Assembly (NCBI GenBank): GCA_002633005.1
Contig: NMRA01000159.1
Span: forward strand, 124,001 to 188,000
Origin: Phoronis australis
Taxonomy: Eukaryota; Phoronida; Phoronidae
Direction of reading: 5' to 3'
DNA length: 64,000 nt
Part shown: piece after piece, positions 12,199 through 23,900 of the stretch
How positions within the stretch are numbered: position 1 is the stretch's first letter
Layout of the letters: every line of letters begins with the position of its first letter
The notes under the pieces: generated by a model
Told to the model about the DNA's origin: nothing
The model's database searches: none
Seen by the model: only the letters and a program-made list of their open reading frames with translations
Made by a program: the position numbers and the translations under genes

Positions 12199-12802
12199 CA
12201 GGGGGTACTATAGAATCATACACACCAACATTGCATCTTACACAAGAACCACCTACGAACACATGAATCATGATTATGAAACCAAAAATCACGCATACGA
12301 ACAAAATCATACGCACGAACCACACTGAAAATTATACATACGAGCATCGAATCACACACACACGAATGGATGTTCGTGCGTATGCCTTTGTGTTCGTATG
12401 TATGATTTTTGTGGTTCGTGCTCATGATTTCTGTTCGTATTCTTGTTGTCTTCGTTTGTATTACATGGGCGCACCCGGGGGAGGGGGGGGGGGGTTCGAA
12501 GGAGCCCCCAATTTGACGAATTGGGCAAAAAAGTCCAAGTAAACAACACAAAAGTCCACAAAAAATACAGGAAATCAGCGCAGATGCACAATTTGTAGAC
12601 CGAACCTAGTGGTCCCGTTTTTTTTAGTCCTCGTCGATTTTGTTCAGTGAAAGGTCCCATAACGAAAAAATCGAGCCCCTTATACTTTAGGCTGGGTGCG
12701 CGCATGCATTACAGGATTCATGGGTTCGTATGCTTCATTTAACAGGTTCGGAGGTGGTTCGTGCGGAAGATGCGATGCTCGTGCGTATGATTCCATGGTG
12801 CC
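12199..12802. mobile_element. TACGAAC-family foldback element interrupted by a MITE
   Basis: The left end, near GGGGGTACTATAGAATCATAC, and the right end, GTATGATTCCATGGTGCCCC, are imperfect inverted repeats. Both continue inward with the family words (CACGAACCACCTACGAAC and its complement). The interior is split by the GCGCACCC MITE at 12465-12707. Related copies are at 2622-2935 and 16610-16745. The palindromic structure suggests a non-autonomous foldback transposon with no coding capacity. Confidence 0.6.
12465..12707. mobile_element. GCGCACCC MITE, copy 1 (nested)
   Basis: Ends ATGGGCGCACCC and GGGTGCGCGCATGC, with a G-run just inside the left end. The direct repeats ATTAC (12460-12464 and 12708-12712) flank it, suggesting a 5-base target duplication. 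It shares the interior words AGTCC, AAAAGTC and TTTTTTAGTCCTC with copy 3 at 21392. It sits inside the TACGAAC element, so it inserted later. Confidence 0.75.
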
Positions 12803-12809
12803 CCTGGTT

Positions 12810-14070
12810 TTTAACGGCAGTATATTTACAGTACTCTTGTGGCGTAAAGCGAACATTGATTTACTCAGTAATACTCGTGTTAATTGTAAATCATAAGATC
12901 ATCCACCACGGCGTCTGAATGAAAAGTGTAAAACAGGAGCGTAACTAGATATTTTGGACCGGAGTAACTATATTCCATGTCAATTATACTTTGCTATAAG
13001 TTGCTCGATCTTCCACACCACGTCATAAATTTCGTTGTCTTCCTGGACTTGCGACCGATTTGATCGATCGTAAGTCTGACATACACGATGGCGACAAAAC
13101 ATTTAGGATCTTTACTGAAACTTCAGATTAAGGAAAAAATCATAACTTTTAGTTGTAGTAAAACAATGAGGGGCAAGTTAAAAAGGTCGCTATATTACGA
13201 CTTTTATTGAAACTGGTCTCTGACTAAATTTAACACGCTCGTGACGTAAATATGTGTGCCAATAAAAGAGCATCGTCTGTCATTCTTCAGAGGGTGAGGT
13301 TGATTGTATGTTGTCATTTGCGTATTCATAGTAAACAGGTGAGAACTAAGGATTGCCCGTGCCTTCTATAACGGAGGTCTGTAACGTTCAGGGAAATTAG
13401 GGCCACATTTTGCACAGGAATAGGAAAGAGGGCAAAAATCACAAGTTTGAAGTGTTCAGCAATTCACAATTGAATGAACAATTTTAAAGGCAAATACCCT
13501 TCCTATGATGGTTTAAAATTTTCCTGATCTCAGTAACCTGCCATCGCTTGCAGTAGATAGGAAATACTCCAGTCTTGAAATTATTAACCTATCCCCCAAA
13601 AATGAGGGCGTGAACGGAGAAAATGTCTATTTTAGCGTGAAAACCTCAAGTTAAAAAAATTGACATTTTTTAGTATCACCGCGCAATTATTATTGATTAC
13701 TGTATCACAACATCTCTTAATGCCCTTTTTATAGCCTGTCTATCCTAAGATTCTTCTGTCAAAAAACGTCATATATCATAATTTGACTTTTGATGCTGAA
13801 AACGTAATTTTCTTGAAGCATTGGGCTTATCATGGGTAACCTAGGTAACGAGTGGAGATACCGCTGAATCGGAACTATTTTGCAGTCACCATCAGAGTCA
13901 TTCTGAATGATCCCAGGCAACAATTGATATGACGTGACGCGACTTACTGACGTGAATTTCACTGGAAACTGTTCCCGGGTCAAAAGCTATTTACTAGTGG
14001 TCGTGGACGGCACAATAATCACGAGGGAGTTTTGGATGCTACCCGCGGACCGTTAGGTTGCCGAACCCTC
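12810..14070. other. Gene-less stretch
   Basis: No supported exon, RNA or repeat boundary. Presumed intronic to the 11575/18469 gene. Confidence 0.4.
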
Positions 14071-14159
14071 AGTGATATGGCAAATGAACGACAGGGTGTT
14101 CCGAAAGCACTACTTCCATACTCGTGTCGTATTTAAGACCCGAGGCGAAAGCTGTGAGT

Positions 14160-14245
14160 CTGAGGTGTCGTGTTGCTGTGTGCCGCGCTGCACGAACTCT
14201 TCAAAACAAAAGTCGCACATTTTTTTCAGTTATACGTTACAGTCA
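14160..14245 (+). pseudogene. Possible THAP-domain fragment
   Basis: Reads SCCCVPRCTNSSKQKSHIFF. The C-x4-C followed by T-N-x-S and an aromatic pair is the usual opening of a THAP zinc finger. No C-x2-H half or continuation is visible in frame. It may be a transposon relic or an isolated exon; the similarity is short. Confidence 0.35.
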
Positions 14246-14509
14246 GCATATTGAAAACTCCCGTTGTTGCTCAACAATGAAAAACGAACCTGCCTTTCTT
14301 CTCTCCGTGTAGACCTTCGATCAAAATTCCATTTTTTGACCCGAAGCTTAATTCAATGTCAGCTTTATGGGAGCCGCCCTCGGAATAGTTGCTTAATAAA
14401 GGCTTTCCAAAGCGGACACTGCCCTCCGATTGTCGCACAAAATCATCGCCACTTATTCCAGTTCTGTCGGACTGCGGTCAACATGTGCTTATTATACTGA
14501 CCCTTTGGT

Positions 14510-16605
14510 CTCCAACGATTCCCAGGTCGTCACCTTGCCTTTTCTCACAGCGCCCTGAGATGCGCTAATTAGACCCTATAAACCCCTGTTTAACGTTAGC
14601 ATTGATTTAACGGGAAGTATGACACTTACGAGGTGCCGAACAAGGGCAACTGAGTAAACCGTTTTGTCAACTTTCGATTTAGGTCACTTACTGAGTATCA
14701 TTACAAAATCGACCTCATGTTGTTCATAATCTGATTAGAAATGATTTATAAAGAATTGACAGTTTGTTCAGACAAGGGTCATGGCGTTTGCTTGTCACGG
14801 CGAGTAAATTCGCCGTTACACTTCATTTTCAGAGGAATTTGTGTAGTTTCATTTGCAAACATTTTCAATTAAAGCAAAACACGCTGAGTTGGTTTGAACC
14901 GCAAATACGCCTATGATATTTTGCGCTAGGGTGAACAAACAAAATCTTATTTTGCGCTTATTCTGTCCATATAAAACCTGTTTACAGAATTCAAATTTCC
15001 ATTATGTATTGTTTATAATCGCTGACGGATGTTACGATTAATCTGCGATATTTCTGCTGGTAACACTATTAGGCACGTGCTCACGATTTGTGTTTTTAGG
15101 CTGTACATAGCATTGATTTGATAATCTAAAGTTAATTATTTATGTGGTCTAACTTTTCCTGAACCACATTACAATACGCTTTTAGCTCATGTGGTCGCTC
15201 AGGGAGATTTGACTTCATGCACAGAAGATATATCCATTGCTGAAAAATTCTGAGCCTAAGTCTACATTGGGATGTCTTTATGGAAATTGTATGTCTGTAC
15301 CACAGACCTTAGTAGAGTATTACCTGCGATTGAATGGGCGCGAACAAATGTTGAACAGCATGTCAGACCTCCGTCATGATTTTTCTTAAAGGGATAATAA
15401 ACTCGCGCTCTCTGTAAAAAACTGAATGATTTAGACAACTTAAAAATCGGTTTCTCTCAGATTAGAAACGATTTCTAGACTTAAGAAGAACTGATAGGTC
15501 GTTCTTTGCTTCAGACAAACCCCCTTTAGGGTGCTCGTCACGGCGGAAGAGTTTCAGCCGCCAAGGTAGTAGACCGTCAGGATTTCCTTTGGGGTTTAAG
15601 AACACCAACCACTCTAAATCGACCATAAATTGTTGACGAAATGGCCGGCAACTCAAGCCAGCGGCAATACGTACATGGGTCATTTTCAAATTCGCATTCT
15701 TGGGGTTGGCCAGCCACATTACACTTTGAAGCGCTTTCGTGATCGAATAGCCCGTGAAGTTCGATGTTATTGGTGGTAACGGAATAACATCCTATCACGG
15801 CAAAATATATTATGAGACAAAAAAGGCCTAGTGAAATTTTCGTTTCTTAGCCAGTTGAAGGTGGTGAAGTTTAATTATTATTCTTATATCCATAAACGCC
15901 ACTTGAGTAAATAGGTTTTTAACTTGCTACTAAAAAGCCTACCAGCATATTGTTTCATTACCTACTTAATGAGATTTGTGAAGGGCAGATGGTGAATGTA
16001 CATGTACGTCTTTCTGGAAGATCGTGCATTATCCCGCGTGTCACATTCATCATGTGTCTTCGTGCCCACGCGATACGGGTCAACTACAAACTATACATTA
16101 CAATGGTTGATTTGGTGAGGACGACACTTCAACTGATTTATAAATGCACCTATGCGTAAAATATCGTTTATTCGGTGAACAAAAAGCGGGGTTTTTACCA
16201 ATACAACAACAGCTGGGTGTGTAAACAACAATATCAGATGGTAGTGATACCAGGGAGGGCGAGGATGGGCGAAACAAATATGAGAACGGGAAAATAACAG
16301 AATGTATCTGTTGATCATTGTGAACAAAATATGAAGAATGTGTTCCCTACATGTAGCTGCATACCTAGCCACTATAGTGAGATTAGAAGTCAGATGATAT
16401 CGTATTTATGTATTCGCATATAATCATTGTATATAGACTTCTTTGTGTTCTTTTTACCCAGATCTAATGCCTCTTGGCGCTTTCTGGGTGATGTATATTC
16501 ATTGTATTCTGAAGATTTCGTAGTAAACATTAAAAAAAAAATGATATCGTAGAGGTTATTTTCGCCAACGTCCTCCTTTAAAGTCTATCTGTTACTGCTC
16601 CTCGA
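14510..16605. other. Gene-less stretch
   Basis: No supported gene. The minus-strand frame near 15640-15800 contains CEFENDPCTYCRW, faintly like the start of a MAM domain, but nothing follows (see rejected items). Confidence 0.4.
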
Positions 16606-16609
16606 ACAC

Positions 16610-16745
16610 AAATAATACGCACGATAAAGTGTTCTTGCGTGTGATTCTATGCTCGTGTGAATGATTTTGCGTTCGTATGTATGATTTTTGTAGTTCGATT
16701 GTGCACAAGATGTGATGCTCGTGCGTATGATTCTTTGGTACTCCT
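16610..16745. repeat. TACGAAC-family fragment
   Basis: Contains CACGATAAAGTGTTC, TTCGTATGTATGATTTTTG and GATGCTCGTGCGTATGATTC, as in the elements at 2622-2935 and 12199-12802. It ends with TTTGGTACTCCTG, like the right terminus of the second copy. Confidence 0.7.
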
Positions 16746-16749
16746 GTAC

Positions 16750-17850
16750 TCTACCTAGTTCTTCACCACGCTAGTGCGCACGCGCTGCACATGGTGAGCT
16801 CGAAACCGTGGACTCGTATACAAACGAATTTACGGTTTCGTCCACCATCTTGAACAATTAATTGGTAAACAATCCAATTCAGGTGAGTTTCTCATGTAAA
16901 TATGCGGGAGTTAAACACCTGCTAAAACCAATATTTTGTGAAAGATATCGACCAGATCAATGTTGCAATTGTGCCATGCCTCAATAAATTCAAGGTTGTC
17001 ACGCACTCAGTTTTCTTTGTGACAACCACGTACGTTCAGTTCATTTTGGAGGACACTTAAAATTACTGGTGTTGTCAAGTCCGGTAATAGCAATCAGTCA
17101 CGTTTGAGCGATGTCCAGTATAGGGACCAATACGAAAAAGGTTTTCAAATTATTGCAAACTTTATTGCCTTAACTAATACGATTTACAGAGGCAAATTAC
17201 TTCTGTCACCGATTACCCAGTCATTGAAACAGAGATATGAGGGACAAAAGCCATTTTTGGGAATAATCTTATGTCTCTGTACCCAAACAGCGCAACATTT
17301 TCATGAACGGCGCAGCATTGAAAAAAGAGGGGTTCTATAGCCCCCTCCAGCCCCCCTGTGGTGCACTGCCCATATATATATTACCAAGCGCTTGTTTTCC
17401 ATGTACTCGCTCATTTACGAGATATATGCATTTAACAATCGAATCCCATCATGGCTCTATGATAGAGCTCAAGGTCACCGGCTTGTTTACTATACATGTA
17501 TCTGCTTCTTTACCACAGTAATACGTGTGCTACAAGCATCTCTAACTCTAAACCGTGGACTCACGAGTCCAGGCTGGAATGCTCACAGACCATTTTCTCT
17601 ATACCCAAACGGTCAATCCTCCATGAGGGCAACTGCACTAAACGATGGAGCGTGAACGAGTATTTTGAATATTTTCTAATATTGTACCTCGGAAATTGAC
17701 CAAGATAGATGTGGAAAAAGAAAAAATTCAAGACAAAAGGATTCGGAATAATCTACCAATGTAGAATGACCACTTGTTTCATTGAAATGAATAAATACTC
17801 AGTGGCAATCGTCAAAACTTTTGACAACGAGTAGTTGTCGCTTCCATAAT
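16750..17850. other. Gene-less stretch
   Basis: Several overlapping short plus-strand frames at 17104-17700, none with recognisable content. No gene is called. Confidence 0.4.
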
Positions 17851-17856
17851 ATACCA

Positions 17857-18115
17857 CATGCGCGCACCCAATGGGGGGCGAAGTGGGCAAAAAGAATTGC
17901 CCCAGAGAAACAAAAAGTGCGAAAAAATAGAAAACGAGACAAATGTCCTCTAAACAGCAGGAGCTACCAAATTTCGGCGAATGTACAATTCATAGCTCTG
18001 AACGTACCCCGTTTTTTTAGTAAACGGTCCATTTTTTTAGTAGAAGGTCCTTTTTAATATAAGGTACACATTCGCAAAAATTCGAGTTCCCATTTTTAGG
18101 CTGGGTGCGGACATG
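17857..18115. mobile_element. GCGCACCC MITE, copy 2
   Basis: Left end CATGCGCGCACCCA, right end GCTGGGTGCGGACATG, and the same interior order of words (GAGAAACAAAAAG, AAACGAGACAAA, GTCCTCTAA, TTTTTTTAG) as copies 1 and 3. Target duplications are not clear at this copy. Confidence 0.75.
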
Positions 18116-18468
18116 CATCAAAATGGGGTTTAGCATCCCTTTAAATACGGCCTGGTCACAGGTAATCTGCTTGAGGTAGCTTTAGTCACTAGGTTATAAT
18201 ATGTGTGATAAATACGATGAAAGCGGATTGACAGTCGTTCGTTTAATTAAACACGCTCAGTCGGTTATAAGTTAAAATTCAATGTTCGCTGTTTAGATGA
18301 ACGAGGTGTATTTTATAGAACATTATGTAATTCGTCTACAAAAATCTTTATACGTCTTTCGATTTTATAATTACCTGCTTGCTTACTTGACTGCCAATAT
18401 ATCAAATTGATTCCGATAAATATTCCAGTAGACGAATGAAAACAGTGTCAAATAATCTTTTACTACAG

Positions 18469-18525
18469 ATATGTGGGACGCTACCTATACCGGAAACGCA
18501 CGATGTCGGGAAGCGGGAGACGCCG
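18469..18525 (+). CDS. Internal 57-base exon of a secreted-protein gene
   Basis: Preceded by a pyrimidine-rich acceptor (CTTTTACTACAG) and followed by a consensus donor (CCG|GTAAGT). It is open in phase 0 at both ends and encodes ICGTLPIPETHDVGKRETP. Joined to the 11575 exon it would place this segment directly after the signal peptide, with a basic GKRE motif that could be a propeptide cleavage site. Further exons were not found, so the gene is incomplete in my reading. Confidence 0.55.
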
Positions 18526-18529
18526 GTAA

Positions 18530-20610
18530 GTTCAAAGTCGTGAGGAAATATTTAAAAACATTAAGTTGTGAAAAGTAATGAATGTTGATAGAAAAGACTG
18601 GATGTTATATGAAGTATAAGCCTTTAATGCACTGTATTCGATTGGTATTTAGCCTGGGAGCCAGACTGTGTCTAAAGATTAGGTATGGTTCACCTCACAG
18701 CGTGGGAACTATTGGCGGCAACAGGAGATTGGTCTCGACACAGCTTTTCGTTTTACACTTTCGAAAATTTGATTTATTTTCTTTTGTAACAAACTTTCTA
18801 TCGAAAATTTTAAAAAATGCGTTTCTACCTCATTCCAATGTAAAGTTAAGGAAATTTCTTATTAGAAATGCTATTTTTGCCTTTCCCCTGTTACTATGGA
18901 AACGCACGTCTCTAGCACAAAAGTTCGGCAGCCACTGTTTTTGTGGCATCAGACGGTTTCTGATGAACTACGTTTGGTACTCGTCAACAACTGCCACCCT
19001 GAAGGACTAACCAACCCGAATACTAAAGCACGTCTATGCATCTGGCTCACTCTTCTGCATCGTACGCACACAAATCAAAACTTTATTATTCAATGAAGCC
19101 TTCATTTACCTCACTTACTGCTTTATTACAAATCGTGAATCGTAATTTGACCTTTTTTAACTACATGTACTCTTTTTAGATATTCTCAAAGTCTGTGTAT
19201 TTAGCAAAGCATTATAGATACTGTATAATAGTGACGTAGAATGTGAAAAACAGACTAAATGACATTATTCATAGTAATTCTGTACCACTGAAACAGGCGT
19301 CAAACTATTCACGAAGTATTTGTACGATTTGTTCTTCAAGGTTTTGATTTTCTAGTGATGCCAAAGCATTTTTACTTCAGTTTCAAATTTCATGAAAACG
19401 ATCTGTCATCTGCTCGTCACTTTGTCAATTTTACTCCCACAAGGCAAAGCACGTTTCCTTATGTGGTATGGCAAGACACAGACGTAACACATTTCCCTTA
19501 TATGGAAAATGCAACCTTTGACTTCGGAACAATGGCAATTATATACTTAAAAAATTAGGTAATTCTTTAAGCGCATGCGCGCATATACAATATCAGGGAC
19601 GGAGAATTTGAAAACTATTCGGGTGAAAGAGTTTATATTTCGTCTTTGTTTCAAAAATAGTGAATCTGGCGATTTTTTTCTGGAAATTCTTGCAATATTC
19701 AAAGTGAATAATTCTCGCGTTAGCATCCCCAGGAGGTAGATTCCCCACCACCAGTTGAAACTGTATTTTTACGAGTTTTCGCCCTCCGTGCCTCCTTAAC
19801 GCATTAAAAGTGCACATTTTATGAAAGTAAGAAGCCTTTAAAAGCGATTTTTGACTTGACACTGAATTGCCATTAATTACATTATGTGACCATGGTTTTT
19901 TAATAAAATTCAGAAAAAAGAAGGTACGTTGATAGCAAAACAGATGGTATAGACATCTCGACTGAACTCCATTTGTTATTAATGTTCAAGATGAAGTCTC
20001 AAGCCGTTGCCACAGATTTCCTAATTTTTCATTTATTTTTTGTTGTATGCAATTATAATTTGTTCATGAAAATCATAAAAGTCACCCCTCATGCAAAAGT
20101 GGACCATCCCGAACAGGATATCTAAAGGCGTCTTAGAGAGCAACACATAAACCTTAGTAGCCTGTGAATACGATCAACCATTTGGTCTTTTAGACAGGAT
20201 CCTACACAACCTGCACAATTTTCGAATGTTTCTTTTCAAATGTATTCATGTTTCAATGATTCATTATTATTTTCAGTATTTGAATTCAAAGATTTAAAAT
20301 AAGCTTTATTATTTCAAATTCGTATACTTTCTTTAACTGTATTCTCTTGCTGTATACTGTTGTTTTGTATAGTGTGGCGGATAATTTTAATTGAGTGTCA
20401 CTGTAAATTTTTAAGTATATCAATAAGATAACGATGACAATACCAAAACGAATACTAATAACGATATATAATTTTAAATTAGTCACATTACTCCTTCTGA
20501 TTTCTTTAATACATGTACAAGTACATGTCCCTACGTTTCGTGATATAACCAACCTGCGATATTGATAATCATCCTGGACTTGTGCAGACAAAATCGAGGC
20601 ACATAATTTG
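18530..20610. other. Stretch without a supported exon
   Basis: Open frames such as 18582-19010 have no domain or convincing splice sites. The 3' exons of the 11575/18469 gene might lie here but I could not place them. Confidence 0.35.
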
Positions 20611-20689
20611 ATAAACCCGCGTGTTCAGCAGTTTCGCCATGGAGATATTCGCGTACACGTGCCAGTTCCCACGTGATTTGGAAAGCAAG

Positions 20690-20949
20690 ATGGCCACCAG
20701 TGGTTTAACATGGACCGTTATTGCAGTACTGATACAAGTCTTATCTCTCGCCGTTTGTGACGGGGATGTACATGTAGAACTTAGCCTGCTGGATTTTCAA
20801 GTGGATTTCATGGAGCAGAAACTGCTTAAAGAATGCGGGCATCATCTCGCCTCATTGCCGTTGGCTGAGATCAGAGAGTTTAAAGGTGTCCGCAAGATAA
20901 TGCGCAACTTGCCTCTCGATAACGATTTGGTATCTGAAGATATGCAGGT
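20690..20949 (+). CDS. Exon 1: signal peptide and N-terminal domain
   Basis: Ends DLVSEDMQ at CAG|GTAAGA, phase 0. The N-terminal domain is rich in Leu, Glu and Lys and probably helical; its cysteine (KECGHH) would pair with the one in exon 2 (LNCQQ). Confidence 0.75.
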
Positions 20950-23900
20950 AAGATTGTGATTGTACGCAATTTTAGACCTCATCTTTATGCATACTTGAAA
21001 AATAACTGAAAATCCAAATACACGAATTTGTGGCTAGGCTTTCATTGTAAAGGTAACATTGCAATTGTAGGGTATTGGAAAACTCAATCATATTGTTTGT
21101 GTGTTTTTTAATGGACGCTGCTACCCGCTCTACTTAGAACACGGAACTCGCGAAAAGCTCTAACATGCATTAAATTTATTTGCCATAAAAGCAATTGGTT
21201 TCTGCATCCATATGAACTCTGAGCATAATTGTCACGAGAGATCCAGTTTGGAACGGTTGACCAACACAGCTCAAGTTGAAGGCACGTTTTTATTTACCTT
21301 TGTCACGAAACACCTGTTTGGGAGTGGAAAGGTTTGAGACATACTTTTATGTGGTTTAGTGTCCAAGATTTAATTTCCGAGCTTGAAATGTCATGCGCTC
21401 ACCCAGGGGGGGGGGGGGGGGGGGATACGGGGGCTCAAATGAGCCCCCAGCGAAGGGGGTAAAAAGAACCGCCTCAGAGAAAACGAGACAAAAGTCTACT
21501 AAAAAGACACAGACGCACAGTTCACAGACCTGAAGGGTACTCAATTTTTTAGTCCTCCCGCTTTTTGTTAGCAAAAGGTACACTTTGTCAGAGATTCGTG
21601 CACCCCATATTAAAGGCTGGGTGCGCGCATGAATGTTTTGACATCTTCTATTTTATTTGATTGCCGTCTTAAGCTAAGTGCCCATTACTCTGTGCTCAAG
21701 TACTTTCGTCAGGATTGTCTAAAAGATGTTTCTGACAAGCTTTGGCGATCCATGCCTCTTAAAAAGGTTTGCCGCTGTGTTATTCTGTTATCAGTAGTCG
21801 TACAAAGGCCAATTCAGTAGTACATCTTTGCATGACGTAAGACTATAGTTTAGGAACCTAATTTCATACGTAAAACTTCTGTAGCTGCAGATAGGACACG
21901 AAGCCTAAAATAAGTTTGAATTTACCCCAGTACCTTCAATTTGTGGTGCTAAACCTCAGCACTTGCAAATTTTGTAGAAGAATCTAGGAAAAGTCACGTT
22001 AGATCTGTTGAAGCGGAAATACCTCAACTGCCAGCAAAAGTCTACCGTTGCGACCACATCCACCATCGCCACTACACCTACGGCTACAACTACGAATACG
22101 CCCCCAACTACGACCACGCCTCCAACTACGGCCACGCCACCAACTACGGCCACGCCTCCAACTACGAACACACCTACAACAAAAAATGCCACGCCTAGCA
22201 CCACACCAGTTACGTCTTCAAGCTCGACAACTGCGCCTTTTGAACCATTTAAAGGGAGAAAAGTATATTCAAATAGTACGTACGTTACGTCGTCCTGGCA
22301 ATAGCACCCGTACAAGGTATTCGAACAGCACGTGCACCTGCCAACCAACTCATAAACTTTAATTGTTTCTTCACGCCTCACGGACCCAAAAAACTCACAC
22401 CCCAAAACTCGTGCCCTGACTCACAAATGCAGATTATTGAATCCACGTCCCTATTCCATGGTTATGAGTTTTTGAGTCCGGATACGACGTATTTTGAGTG
22501 CCGGTACCGTTTTGCGATAGGTGAGGCGTGTACGGCGTGTCGGTAAGCCGTTTTTTGTGAGTAATTGAGCTTAATTTATCAGCTCACCCCGTCATTATTA
22601 CATTTAAAGTTGAAGAAATATGTTTATAAAAACAGAAGAGATTAGGCAGCAATAAGAACTTATCAAATAAAAGAAACAAATAGGCATGCTCATTCGCCTC
22701 TTCTGTCTCGAAGGCTACACCAAGTGACCTACGCCAGCATTCGCTTTTTGTTTCTCCCTGGAACTTGATTTTTGGAAAAGTAGGCGAGGTTTTCGTTAAG
22801 TTCCTTGTCAACACTGGACATGTTTTCTCACCATATAGGGCTTATATTTTTCCACTGCAAAATAGCTCTGGATCTCGTCATCTGCAAATACGAGCGAGAT
22901 AAATGTTTTATCATGATGGAAATACTAGGTCATTAGCGCTATACGTTTTATGAGCGCAACGTTTATTTAAATCATTTTGTTTTTACACGGAACTGAAACG
23001 TATTTCACCTAAACTTCCTTCTGTGATTTGTATATCACATTGACGGTGGCGTGCCATGTCATTTGTTTTAAGCCACTTCTCTGTAGGTCACCTATCGTCA
23101 AAACCTGCAGTGGGCATTTTTAAGATTGCATCCTTTCCCCTCTAAACAGTTCAAAACTTCATAACTGTTGCCATTGCAGACGACAAGTACAAAGACACTG
23201 CTTTCGAAGTCTTGAGAATGGTCAACTACACTTACAAAACTGACATTGAGAGAACTTATTTGATGCTCGAAATTCGCTTGCCAGTTAATGGCCTGTCATT
23301 TACCGACACCTGGTGTCAAGATTATACAAATCTGTGCAGCCACTTTGGTCGTCTGCCCGTTGGTTGCCCAGAATCAGCCTTCGGTGATAAAGGCATAGAA
23401 AAGTAAGTTAACGAGTACAAACTTCTCTTTATACGGTAAATGTTATAATATAGGACTTCAGCGGGCAGTTGGCTGAAATGATGAAAAGTGTGTTTGCGCC
23501 TGTGGTTTATGCAGCGAAGCTTGCTTTTTCCGTGGAACCGTAATTTGTAAAAACAGTGCAGTAGTGGCGTTTTCATATGCAAATAATCACAACATTTTCC
23601 GGAAAAAGTTTGCTAGGAAAATGTTTTGCATTGGGACATATTTGCTGGCATTCTGAGTTCTACCAAATTTAGGAAGATGAATGCGGGAAAAATTTATTCA
23701 TGACTTCACAATTTATGTTACAAAATTAAAATTCCAAGCCATACTGCTCTTGACCAATGGCAGTGTTGTAACCTTTTTATCGACCGGCAATTTGTTCAAT
23801 TAGCAAACAGGGTAGAGTTCAGTAACGCTAAGACCTCACTAGAAAAACAAGACTTCGGGAGATTACGCGAGATATCGCCGTGTATTTTCAATGAGAGCAC

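Noticed and set aside
15577-15798. CEFENDPCTYCRW, resembling the start of a MAM domain
   Set aside because: Only the first dozen residues fit; no DW motif or later MAM cysteines follow, and no good splice sites flank it.
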